Positions 25,120 through 32,697 of a stretch of DNA of 64,000 bases are shown here, piece by piece. The notes beneath the pieces were generated by a model, which saw only the letters and a list, made by a program, of their open reading frames with translations, made no database searches and had not been told where the DNA came from. The position numbers were made by a program, and so were the translations under genes. Position 1 is the first letter of the stretch, and each line of letters begins with the position of its first letter. Source of the DNA: Streptomyces sp. NBC_00554 (GTDB taxonomy: Bacteria; Actinomycetota; Actinomycetes; Streptomycetales; Streptomycetaceae); contig NZ_CP107799.1 of the NCBI RefSeq assembly GCF_041431135.1, positions 4,030,001-4,094,000 on the forward strand. The letters are read 5' to 3'.

Positions 25120-26213
25120 GAGTACAGGTTCTCCTTGCTGACCTCATGCACATGGTCATGAGAGTGACCACGGCCGGGCACATGCGGGTCCGTCACCGGC
25201 AACGACGAGTCCGCCGACAGGTCCCAGTCGGAGGCGGCCCGGTTCCGCGCCACCATCTCGGCGCCCAGCGCGGCGACCATCGCCCCGTTGTCCGTGCACA
25301 GCTTCGGCCGCGGTACCCGCAGCCGGATCCCCGCGGCCTCGCACCGCTCCTGGGCGAGCACCCGCAGCCGGGAGTTGGCGGCCACCCCGCCGCCGATCAT
25401 GAGGTGGTCGACGCCCTGGTCCTTGCAGGCCCGTACGGCCTTGCGCGTCAGCACGTCGACGACCGCCTCCTGGAAGGACGCGGCCACATCGCGCACCGGC
25501 ACCTCCTCCCCCGCCGCCCGCTTGGCCTCGATCCAGCGGGCCACGGAGGTCTTCAGACCGGAGAAGGAGAAGTCGTACGCCGCGTCGCGCGGCCCGGTGA
25601 GCCCGCGCGGGAAGGCGATCGCCTTCGGGTCGCCCTCCTTCGCGTACCGGTCGATGACCGGACCGCCCGGGAAGCCGAGGTTCAGCACCCGCGCGATCTT
25701 GTCGAAGGCCTCGCCCGCGGCGTCGTCGATGGTCGCGCCCATGGGACGTACGTCGGAGGTGATGTCGGTCGAGAGCAGCAGCGAGGAGTGACCGCCGGAG
25801 ACGAGCAGCGCCATCGTCGGCTCCGGCAGCGCGCCGTGCTCCAGCTGGTCCACGCAGATGTGCGAGGCGAGATGGTTGACGCCGTACAGCGGCTTGCCGA
25901 GCGCGTACGCGTACGCCTTCGCCGCCGAGACCCCGACGAGCAGCGCGCCGGCAAGGCCGGGCCCGGCGGTCACGGCGATGCCGTCCAGGTCCGAGGCGGC
26001 GACCCCCGCCTCCTTCAGCGCGCGCTGAATAGTCGGCACCATCGCTTCGAGGTGCGCCCGCGAGGCGACCTCGGGCACGACCCCGCCGAAACGCGCGTGC
26101 TCATCGACGCTCGACGCGATGGCGTCGGCGAGCAGCGTGGTGCCGCGGACGATGCCGACGCCGGTCTCGTCGCAGGAGGTCTCGATGCCGAGGACGAGCG
26201 GTTCGTCAGCCAT
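25116..26213 (-). CDS. tsaD: TsaD, tRNA N6-threonylcarbamoyladenosine transferase
   Basis: The 365-residue ASKHA-fold protein begins LGIETSCDETGVG and has the metal-binding H114-x3-H118 (NHLASHI), SGGHSSLL and GGGVAANSRLR motifs. With TsaB and TsaE it transfers threonylcarbamoyl to A37 of ANN-decoding tRNAs. A streptomycete-type tail ends in RGHSHDHVHEVSKENLYS, rich in histidine. It follows rimI with a five-base gap. The start codon context is weak (TTGAGATCA). Confidence 0.96.
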   Translation of the reverse strand: MADEPLVLGIETSCDETGVGIVRGTTLLADAIASSVDEHARFGGVVPEVASRAHLEAMVPTIQRALKEAGVAASDLDGIAVTAGPGLAGALLVGVSAAKAYAYALGKPLYGVNHLASHICVDQLEHGALPEPTMALLVSGGHSSLLLSTDITSDVRPMGATIDDAAGEAFDKIARVLNLGFPGGPVIDRYAKEGDPKAIAFPRGLTGPRDAAYDFSFSGLKTSVARWIEAKRAAGEEVPVRDVAASFQEAVVDVLTRKAVRACKDQGVDHLMIGGGVAANSRLRVLAQERCEAAGIRLRVPRPKLCTDNGAMVAALGAEMVARNRAASDWDLSADSSLPVTDPHVPGRGHSHDHVHEVSKENLYS

Positions 26214-26218
26214 TGATC

Positions 26219-26746
26219 TCAACCATTGATCTCTGTTCCTTGTACGCCGTTTACTGAGGGGGAACCCGCGGCGGAGCCGCTGTCGGACGCTGTGTGGAGG
26301 CGCATCACCAGGGCGTCGATGTTCCCCGGCTGGTAGTAGCCCCGCCGGAAGCCGATGGCCTCGAAGCCGAAGCGCTCGTACAGCTTCTGTGCGCGGACGT
26401 TGTCCACCCGGCACTCGAGCAGCACCTCGGCGCACTCGAACGCGGTTGCGGCCCGCAGCAGTTCGGCCAGCAGCCGTGCGCCGAGCCCGGTGCCCCACTG
26501 CTCGCGGCGCACGGCGATCGTCTGTACGTCACCGAGGTCACCGGAGGCCGCGAGTCCCGCGTACCCGACAAGGCGTCCGCCCTCCTCGGCCACGACATAC
26601 CGCCGCGTCGCCTCCGGGCCTCGCGAATGAGCCAGCTCGGACCAGAACATCCCCCGCGACCAGGCGTCCTCGGGGAAGAGGTCCTTCTCGAGCTCCAGTA
26701 CGGGATCGATGTCCCACCAGCGCATCTCGCGCAGCACGGCGGTCAC
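26219..26746 (-). CDS. rimI: RimI, ribosomal protein S18 alanine N-acetyltransferase
   Basis: This 175-residue GNAT protein has the acetyl-CoA motif VQTIAVRREQWGTGLGARLL, the ECRVDNVRAQKLYERFGF segment of the RimI group and a variable C-terminal extension. It acetylates the N-terminus of S18. The GTG at 26746 overlaps the tsaB stop as GTGA. The order tsaB-rimI-tsaD is the common bacterial arrangement. Confidence 0.93.
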   Translation of the reverse strand: MTAVLREMRWWDIDPVLELEKDLFPEDAWSRGMFWSELAHSRGPEATRRYVVAEEGGRLVGYAGLAASGDLGDVQTIAVRREQWGTGLGARLLAELLRAATAFECAEVLLECRVDNVRAQKLYERFGFEAIGFRRGYYQPGNIDALVMRLHTASDSGSAAGSPSVNGVQGTEING

Positions 26747-27390
26747 TTGGGGGTGACCACCTTGTAGTTCTTGGGCACCTGGGCGTCCGGGCGGCGCAGG
26801 TAGAGCGGCCGGGGAGCCGCCAGTTCCTCGCCCGCCGCGAGCTTCTCGGCGGCCAGGGAGGCCAGCGCGGCTGCCGAGACGTACTCGGGTGCCCGGGCGT
26901 CCGGGAAGGTGTCGGGGTAGAGGAGCGCACCCGCGCCGACGGCGGGCAGGCCGCCGAGGTCCAGGTCCGCGGGCCGGTCCACGGCGGGCTCCGACACGCG
27001 GGTACGGGGATCGGCGTACCGCGCCCAGTAGACCTCCTTGCGTCTCGCGTCGGTGGCGACGACGAAGGGACCCTCGACCTCGGCCGCGTACGCGAGCCCG
27101 TCGAGGGTGCACAGGCCGTACACGGGCACGCCGAGCGCGAGCCCGAAGGTGTCGGCGGTCATCAGGCCGACGCGGAGCCCGGTGTAGGGGCCGGGGCCGA
27201 CGCCGACCACGACGCCGGTGACGGCGTCGAGACGCAGGCCGGCCTCGGCGAGTACCCGGTCGACGGCCGGCAGCAGCAGCTCCCCGTGCCGACGCGCGTC
27301 CACCTGGCTCGAGGAGGCGATGACGGACGTGCCGTCGTGCAGGGCGACGGTCACTGCGGGGGTGGCGGTATCCAGAGCGAGCAAGAGCAC
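26743..27390 (-). CDS. tsaB: TsaB, t6A-modification scaffold protein
   Basis: The 215-residue protein starts LLALDTATPAVTVAL and has GVGVGPGPYTGLRVGL, the hallmark of TsaB (YeaZ), an inactive TsaD paralogue that forms the core of the t6A complex. It heads the tsaB-rimI-tsaD unit. The GTG start has no Shine-Dalgarno sequence; TAGGCT lies six bases upstream, fitting a leaderless message. The tail ends in a basic KNYKVVTPK. Confidence 0.95.
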   Translation of the reverse strand: MLLLALDTATPAVTVALHDGTSVIASSSQVDARRHGELLLPAVDRVLAEAGLRLDAVTGVVVGVGPGPYTGLRVGLMTADTFGLALGVPVYGLCTLDGLAYAAEVEGPFVVATDARRKEVYWARYADPRTRVSEPAVDRPADLDLGGLPAVGAGALLYPDTFPDARAPEYVSAAALASLAAEKLAAGEELAAPRPLYLRRPDAQVPKNYKVVTPK

Positions 27391-27512
27391 GCAAACAGCC
27401 TACGGCGCCCGGGAGCAAGGCACGGCCGCCCCGGTCTGCCGTGCCCCGGCTGCTACCGTCACCACAAGCGACGTACAGGGTAAGAACGCGGTTCGAGAGG
27501 TGGGCACACAAG

Positions 27513-28067
27513 GTGGCTAGGAGCAGCTCGGGATTCGTGGCCGGGCTCACCGTGGCGGCGATCGCAGCAGTCGGCTTCCTCGCCTACCAGGCGTCCGCGA
27601 GCGTGCCGGACACCCTCGGCAAAGCGGACACCAGCGCGTCGCCCAAGGCCTCCGCCTCGAAGACCCCCAAGAACACGGCGAACCCGAAGGCGCTGCCCAC
27701 CGCGTCCGGCACCGGTGAGCGGGTCGTCTACTCGACCGACGACGACCGTGTGTGGCTGGTCGCCGCGAACAACAAGGTGAAGCGCACCTTCGGGGTGACA
27801 CCCGGCACGGTGGACCCGGCCGCGGGCACATACGCCGTCACGACACGCGCCAACACGGTCACCGGGTCGGACGGGGTACAGATCGAGCACGTCGTCCGGT
27901 TCACGACGGTCGACAGCATCGCGATCGGCTTCAGCGCGGCACTCAACGGCTCGACAGCCGCCCCCGACAGTTCCAAGAAGCTCGGCGGCATCCGCGAGTC
28001 CCGAGCGGACGGCGACGCGATGTGGAACTTCGCAACGGTCGGCGTAAAGGTAGTAGTCGTCCAGTAG
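27513..28067 (+). CDS. Membrane-anchored extracytoplasmic hypothetical protein
   Basis: The 184-residue protein has one N-terminal membrane helix (about 8-28, SGFVAGLTVAAIAAVGFLAY), an Ala/Ser/Lys-rich linker and a compact extracellular domain (about 70-184, VYSTDDDRVWLVAANNKVKRTFGV). I recognise it as a conserved streptomycete protein type without known function. The GTG at 27513 has GAGAGGTG upstream. It is divergent from tsaB and is followed at once by a copy of the dispersed GC-rich repeat, whose hairpin may terminate it. Confidence 0.8.
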   Translation: MARSSSGFVAGLTVAAIAAVGFLAYQASASVPDTLGKADTSASPKASASKTPKNTANPKALPTASGTGERVVYSTDDDRVWLVAANNKVKRTFGVTPGTVDPAAGTYAVTTRANTVTGSDGVQIEHVVRFTTVDSIAIGFSAALNGSTAAPDSSKKLGGIRESRADGDAMWNFATVGVKVVVVQ

Positions 28068-28068
28068 A

Positions 28069-28110
28069 GCGCCCCTTTAGGGGCGCGGGGAACTGCGCGA
28101 CCAGCCCCCA
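28069..28110. repeat. Dispersed GC-rich intergenic repeat (copy B), with hairpin
   Basis: GCGCCCC-TTTA-GGGGCGC forms a 7-bp hairpin at 28069-28086, two bases past a stop codon, and leads into the shared core GGGGAACTGCGCGACCAGCC. The hairpin probably terminates the plus-strand gene. Confidence 0.85.
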
Positions 28111-28129
28111 CCGGACCCGCAGGGGAAAA

Positions 28130-28318
28130 CTAGGCGGCTTTGCGGGGCTGCTCGACCCCGGGGGCCTCTGGCAGCGGCGCCCGGGGCGCCCGCGAAACCG
28201 CTTCGGCCATGGCGCACGACGCCAGCAAGTCCCGCATCGACACCCCGACGGCTACGCGCGGCGGCTGCTGCTGCGCCGGCACGTCACGTTCTGAAGCCGA
28301 CCGCTCTGAAGCCGACAT
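28130..28318 (-). CDS. Small Cys-containing protein under a palindromic operator
   Basis: This 62-residue protein has a polar Ser/Glu/Arg start, a conserved-looking core VAVGVSMRDLLASC (cysteine at residue 35) and a Pro-rich tail. I do not recognise the family. An excellent ribosome site (CAGGAGG, five bases before the ATG) and a long palindrome 27 bases upstream argue that it is a real gene. There is no signal peptide or membrane segment. It could be a regulator cofactor or a small metal-linked protein; both are guesses. Confidence 0.65.
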   Translation of the reverse strand: MSASERSASERDVPAQQQPPRVAVGVSMRDLLASCAMAEAVSRAPRAPLPEAPGVEQPRKAA

Positions 28319-28344
28319 GGACGCCTCCTGGGCTTCGGGGGCTA

Positions 28345-28370
28345 CCGTGGTTAGGTAGACCTAACCACGG
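28345..28370. promoter_or_regulatory. 26-bp palindrome upstream of the small Cys protein
   Basis: CCGTGGTTAGGT and ACCTAACCACGG are exact inverted arms of 12 bp around AG. The position between the promoter region and the ribosome site suggests an operator. The TTAGGT arms recall iron boxes of the DmdR/IdeR type, but the arm spacing differs (2 rather than 7 bases). Confidence 0.75.
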
Positions 28371-28462
28371 ACTGATGTCCATGTGACCACGCCCGGGACG
28401 CGAAAAGCAACATCTTGCCGACGTCTTGTCGGAACGTTATTCGAATGTACGAAGAAACGGCC

Positions 28463-28498
28463 GCGCCCACTGCGCCCACTGCGCCCACTGCGCCCAGG
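28463..28498. repeat. 9-bp tandem repeat
   Basis: GCGCCCACT occurs three times in a row and a fourth copy ends in GG. It lies in the gap just downstream of tsaE. Confidence 0.85.
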
Positions 28499-28516
28499 CT
28501 GCGCGAACGCCCGCGC

Positions 28517-29056
28517 TCAGGCCGAGAGCACACTCAGATCAGCCGTCGCCCAGCGCCCGCCGAGCCCGGTCAGCGTCACATGCCGTACCTCGTCCGTGGT
28601 GTCCCCCACGGCCCGGTGGATCACGACGTGCAGCCGGTCGTCGGTGAGCTCCTCGACCTTGCCCTCGCCCCACTCCACGACGATCACCGAGTCGGACAGC
28701 GAGACGTCGAGATCGAGGTCCTCCATCTCGTCGAGCCCGCCGCCGAGGCGGTACGCGTCCACGTGGACCAGCGGCGGACCGTCGCCGAGAGAGGGGTGCA
28801 CACGGGCGATGACGAAGGTCGGGGAGGTGACCGCGCCCCGCACTCCGAGCCCCTCGCCGAGGCCGCGCGTCAGTGTCGTCTTGCCGGCGCCGAGCTCGCC
28901 GTTCAGCATCACGAGGTCACCCGCGCGCAGCAGCTTGGCCAGATGGAGGCCCAACTCGCGCATTTGTTCAGGGGAGTTGACGGTGAACTGGACGCGGGCC
29001 CCCGCCACGGCGGGCTCAGCCGGGTTGTGCGGTGCTGCTGGTCGTTCCATAGCCAC
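28517..29056 (-). CDS. tsaE: TsaE, ATPase of t6A synthesis
   Basis: The 179-residue protein has the Walker A motif GELGAGKTT (53-61), VTSPTFVIAR and VVEWGEGKV, which identify TsaE (YjeE), the ATPase that recycles the TsaB-TsaD complex. The start is uncertain: GTG at 29056 fits the upstream GGAG best, TTG at 29059 and ATG at 29050 are alternatives. The gene begins inside the 3' end of the hydrolase gene, so the two are coupled. It is separated from the other tsa genes by about 1.1 kb. Confidence 0.93.
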   Translation of the reverse strand: MAMERPAAPHNPAEPAVAGARVQFTVNSPEQMRELGLHLAKLLRAGDLVMLNGELGAGKTTLTRGLGEGLGVRGAVTSPTFVIARVHPSLGDGPPLVHVDAYRLGGGLDEMEDLDLDVSLSDSVIVVEWGEGKVEELTDDRLHVVIHRAVGDTTDEVRHVTLTGLGGRWATADLSVLSA

Positions 29057-30254
29057 CAACGGTAGCTCCTGCCGGGACGGCGCCCGCGCGCATGAGGAGG
29101 TCCGCGAGACGGTCTATGACGACCTCGGGGTGCTCCAGCATCACTAGGTGTCCGGCGTCGGGCACGAGCACCAGCTCGGCGTCCGGCAGCAGATCGGCGA
29201 TCGCCTCGCTGTGCTCGCTCGGGGTCACCAGGTCCTTGACCCCGGCGAGGACGAGGACGGGCATGTCGGCGAAGTACGCGAGCGCCTCGGTCTTGTCGTG
29301 CTCGGTGAACGCCGGGTAGAACTCGGCGACCACGTCGATCGGCGTGCCCTCGATCATCCGCTCGGCGAACCGCTCGACGGCCGGGTCGACGTCCCGTCCC
29401 GCGAACGAGTACCGCTTGATGACCCCGGCGAAGAGATCGGCCGTGGCCCGCCGCCCCCGCTCCACCAGGGCGGCCTGCTGTCCGAGCGCCTTGAGCACAC
29501 CCGGCAGCACCCGCCGCACCGCGTTGACGCCCGCGACGGGCAGCCCGAAGTTGACCTCGCCGAGCCGCCCCGAAGACGTACCGACGAGCGCGGCGGCGAC
29601 GACCCTTTCGCGGATCAGTTCGGGGTACTGGTCGGCCAGCGCCATCACCGTCATACCGCCCATGGAGTGCCCGACGAGCACTATCGGCCCCTCGGGCGCG
29701 GCCGCGTCGATGACGGCCTTCAGGTCCCGGCCGAGCTGGTCGATGGTGACCGGCTTGTGCTCCTCGACCTGGGCGACGCCCCGCCCGGACCGCCCGTGGC
29801 TGCGCTGATCCCAGTGCACCATGCGCACCACACCGCGCAGCGCGGCCCGCTGGAAGTGCCAGGAGTCCTGGTTGAGGCAGTAGCCGTGGCTGAAGACGAC
29901 GGTGACGGGGGCCGGGGCCTTGCGGCCGAACAGACGCCGACGACGACCCCCGAGCGGGGCCTCGGGCTCGACGTCGTCGACCTCGTAGTACAGCTCGGTG
30001 CCGTCATCGGCGTACGCCTTGCCGGGGGTGCCGCGCAGCGCGCCGTACGGTCCCGCGGAGTCGAGGGCGAGCCGGGCCCTCTCCCGCATGCTGCGGCCGA
30101 CCGTGAGCCGCTCTATGGCGACTCCGGCGGCGGCGCCGGCCGCGACCACGCCTATGGCGACGCCCGCGATACCGGTTGCCTTGCGCCAGTTCCCGGCGGA
30201 GGCGGCGACCGCCGAGGCCGCACTCGCGACGGCCTCCGCGCTGCTCTCGCTCAC
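29016..30254 (-). CDS. Membrane-anchored alpha/beta hydrolase
   Basis: The 412-residue protein has an N-terminal hydrophobic helix (about 27-47, ATGIAGVAIGVVAAGAAAGVA) and an alpha/beta hydrolase domain with FSHGYCLNQDSW, the nucleophile elbow GHSMGG, an Asp in GVKDLVTP and the final His in PDAGHLVMLEHP. The substrate is unknown. GGAG lies before the GTG at 30254. It sits between alr and tsaE, an arrangement common in actinobacteria, and overlaps tsaE. Confidence 0.88.
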   Translation of the reverse strand: MSESSAEAVASAASAVAASAGNWRKATGIAGVAIGVVAAGAAAGVAIERLTVGRSMRERARLALDSAGPYGALRGTPGKAYADDGTELYYEVDDVEPEAPLGGRRRRLFGRKAPAPVTVVFSHGYCLNQDSWHFQRAALRGVVRMVHWDQRSHGRSGRGVAQVEEHKPVTIDQLGRDLKAVIDAAAPEGPIVLVGHSMGGMTVMALADQYPELIRERVVAAALVGTSSGRLGEVNFGLPVAGVNAVRRVLPGVLKALGQQAALVERGRRATADLFAGVIKRYSFAGRDVDPAVERFAERMIEGTPIDVVAEFYPAFTEHDKTEALAYFADMPVLVLAGVKDLVTPSEHSEAIADLLPDAELVLVPDAGHLVMLEHPEVVIDRLADLLMRAGAVPAGATVGGYGTTSSTAQPG

Positions 30255-30353
30255 TTCCCGCTCCTCTTCGCCGGTTTCTGCACTGTTCGGGGTACTGCCG
30301 TGTTCCGCGCCGTTGGAGGTACAGGCGCGCCTGCGTCGCACATCTATTCGCCG

Positions 30354-31511
30354 TTACCCGTTTTGTTCGTCATTCACCTTCACGTACACACGCGGTACGC
30401 GGGTTCCGATCCGGGTGATGATTTCGTACGCAATTGTTCCCGCGGCCCGTGCCCAGTCCTCGGCGGTCGGCTCGCCCCGGTCGCCGGGCCCGAACAGCAC
30501 GGCCTCCGCACCGACTTCCGGCTCGTCCCCGCCGAGGTCGACGACGAACTGGTCCATCGCGATCCGACCGGCGACCGTCCGCAGCTTGCCGCCGACCAGC
30601 ACGGGTCCGGTGCCGGAGGCGTGGCGCGGGATGCCGTCCGCGTACCCGACGGGCACGAGGCCGAGGGTCGTGTCGCCGGGGGTGATGTAGTGATGCCCGT
30701 AGCTGACGCCGTGCCCCCCTTCCACGTGCTTCACCAGCGCGAGCGACGCGCTCAGCGTCATCACCGGGCGCAGCCCGAAGTCGGCGGGGGTGCCGATCTC
30801 GGGGCTCGGCGAGATGCCGTAGACCGCGATTCCCGTGCGTACGAGATCGAAGTGGCTCTCGGGAAGGGTCAGCGTGGCGGGCGAGTTGGCGATGTGCCGC
30901 ACCTCGGGGCGGGCGCCGCGCTCCTCGGCGTACGTCACCATCTCGCGGAAACGGGTGAGTTGGGCCTGGATGGAGGGGTGGCCGGGTTCGTCGGCGCAGG
31001 CGAAGTGCGACCAGAGGCCGGTGAGGGTGATCAGTCCGTCGGCCTCGGCGCGCAGAGCCTGAGCAACGAGTTCGGGCCAGTCGGCGGGCTGGCAGCCGTT
31101 GCGCCCGAGGCCGGTGTCGGCCTTGAGCTGGACGCGAGCGGGGGTGCCGATGCCCCGGGCCGCCTGAATGACCTCCCGCAGGGCCCACAGACCACTCACC
31201 GACACGTCGAGGTCGGCCTCGATGGCCTGGGCCCAGGGGCCGCCGGGCGTCCAGAGCCAGCACAGGATCCGGCCCGGCAGTCCCGCCGCCCGCAGCGCGA
31301 GAGCCTCCTCGGGGGTGGCGGTGCCGAGCCAGGTGGCGCCCGCCTCGCGCGCCGCACGGGCACACGGGACCGCCCCGTGGCCGTACGCGTCGGACTTGAC
31401 CACGGCCATCAGGGCCGCGGACGGCGCGTGGGCGCGCAGGGTCCGCACATTGGCCCGGAGTGCGGCCAGATCGATCTCGGCGCGGGCGCGCAGGGGTGCT
31501 GTCTCGTTCAT
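30354..31511 (-). CDS. alr: Alanine racemase
   Basis: The 385-residue PLP enzyme has the Schiff-base lysine K39 in AVVKSDAYGHG, the GLGRNG segment and the second-base tyrosine in GVSYGHHY. It makes D-alanine for peptidoglycan. It begins 53 bases downstream of the L,D-transpeptidase and leads into the hydrolase and tsaE genes, so the four may share transcripts. Confidence 0.96.
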   Translation of the reverse strand: MNETAPLRARAEIDLAALRANVRTLRAHAPSAALMAVVKSDAYGHGAVPCARAAREAGATWLGTATPEEALALRAAGLPGRILCWLWTPGGPWAQAIEADLDVSVSGLWALREVIQAARGIGTPARVQLKADTGLGRNGCQPADWPELVAQALRAEADGLITLTGLWSHFACADEPGHPSIQAQLTRFREMVTYAEERGARPEVRHIANSPATLTLPESHFDLVRTGIAVYGISPSPEIGTPADFGLRPVMTLSASLALVKHVEGGHGVSYGHHYITPGDTTLGLVPVGYADGIPRHASGTGPVLVGGKLRTVAGRIAMDQFVVDLGGDEPEVGAEAVLFGPGDRGEPTAEDWARAAGTIAYEIITRIGTRVPRVYVKVNDEQNG

Positions 31512-31563
31512 AGCGTCCCCAGTGTCTCAGAGGGGTCCGACAGCACCCCGGCACCGGTGGCAC

Positions 31564-32463
31564 TCAGGTACCGGCCCGGCGGCCCCATACGTAGACCCGG
31601 TCGCCCTTCTTGAGGACGCCCCACAGCTTGCGGGCGTCGGCGAGCCGCAGATTCACGCAGCCCCACGAGCCGACGGTGGTGTAGATGCTGCCGTAGACGG
31701 CGTGGAAGGCCTGTCCGCCGTCGAAGAACTGGCTGTACGGCATGGGGGTGTTGTAGAGCGTCGACCAGTGGTTCTTGTGCTTCCAGTAGACCTTCTTCCA
31801 GCCCGTCCGCGTCCCGTACCCGGCCCGCCCGCTCCTCATCGGCACCGGCCCGTAGATGACCTTCTTCCCCTTCTGCACCCATGTGAGCTGACGGGTGAGA
31901 TCCACGCAGGCCACGCGGTACGACCGGACAGGACACTTCTTGGCCGCGTTCGGGTTCTTCTTCGCCGACAGCAACTGCATATGAGCCCAGGTGACAGGCC
32001 CGGCGAAACCGATGCTCGGCTTGATCTTGTGCTTCGTCTGGAAGCCACGGATGGCGAGACAGTCCGCGCCGGACTGCTTCCCGTCCACCTTCAGCTTCAG
32101 CCACCGCTCGACCTGGCGCTGGTAGGGCCCGGTCCGCTTGCTGCACGCCACCTTCGCGGCGGCGTCGCCGAGCGGCACGTACTCGACGAGGGCGTACGTC
32201 GCCTCCATCGCGTCCCGCGGCTGGACCGCGTCCTCCTTGGCAGTCGGTGTGTACACCTTCGGCGCCAGGACCTGGTCGGGCGTATCGATCTGCCACGGCT
32301 GGTACGGCCCCGGCGGCACCCCGGGCACAAGCTCCGCCTCCGGCCCGGAAGCGGGAGGAACAGGTTCCGCATACGCCGCCCCGACAGGCAGGACGGTCAC
32401 CGCGGCGAGCATCACCGCGATCCCACGACACGTCATTCGTCTGCTGATCATGCGATCAGCCAT
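31564..32463 (-). CDS. Secreted L,D-transpeptidase (YkuD domain) with peptidoglycan-binding region
   Basis: The 299-residue protein has a signal peptide ending near AAYA-EP, a middle region with a peptidoglycan-binding-like GADCLAIRGFQTKHKIKPSIG and a C-terminal YkuD domain with the catalytic signature H-x-x-x-Y-G then SWGCVNLRLADA. It forms 3-3 crosslinks in the wall. The start is uncertain: GTG 32484, ATG 32463, 32451 and 32436 are all in frame and none has a clear ribosome site. It sits upstream of alr. Confidence 0.88.
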   Translation of the reverse strand: MADRMISRRMTCRGIAVMLAAVTVLPVGAAYAEPVPPASGPEAELVPGVPPGPYQPWQIDTPDQVLAPKVYTPTAKEDAVQPRDAMEATYALVEYVPLGDAAAKVACSKRTGPYQRQVERWLKLKVDGKQSGADCLAIRGFQTKHKIKPSIGFAGPVTWAHMQLLSAKKNPNAAKKCPVRSYRVACVDLTRQLTWVQKGKKVIYGPVPMRSGRAGYGTRTGWKKVYWKHKNHWSTLYNTPMPYSQFFDGGQAFHAVYGSIYTTVGSWGCVNLRLADARKLWGVLKKGDRVYVWGRRAGT

Positions 32464-32532
32464 ACGCAACGGGAGGGCGAGCACGGGTGAGCCGCGCGGA
32501 GGGGGTCGCCCGTTAGGCGGGCTGGGGTCGCG

Positions 32533-32689
32533 TTTTCCTCGCCCCCTCCGCCCCTACCCGTCCCGCACTTCCGGGCTACGCCCGGGTTCAGCCTGTCCGG
32601 CGTTTGAGGACGAGCGCGTCAGCGCGATGCGGGGGTCTGGGGGCGGAGCCCCCAGGAACGGGACGGGCAGGGGCGGAGGGGGCGAAAAA
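32533..32689. repeat. Long inverted repeat enclosing a terminator hairpin
   Basis: An arm of about 30 bases (32533-32564, including TCGCCCCCTCCGCCCCTACC) is mirrored at 32660-32689 with few mismatches. Between them lies CTGGGGGC-GGA-GCCCCCAG (32637-32655), a perfect 8-bp hairpin. The block sits between the NAD(P)HX gene stop and the transpeptidase and probably terminates transcription. The inner sequence is of a kind repeated many times in Streptomyces genomes. Confidence 0.85.
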
Positions 32690-32697
32690 CACTCACC

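Noticed and set aside
28345..28370. A canonical iron box
   Set aside because: TTAGGT and ACCTAA are separated by two bases instead of seven, so DmdR/IdeR binding cannot be assumed.
29148..31613. An 821-codon plus-strand frame opposite the hydrolase and alr genes
   Set aside because: It covers two well-identified genes in antisense, with low-complexity His/Arg/Val translation and no ribosome site.
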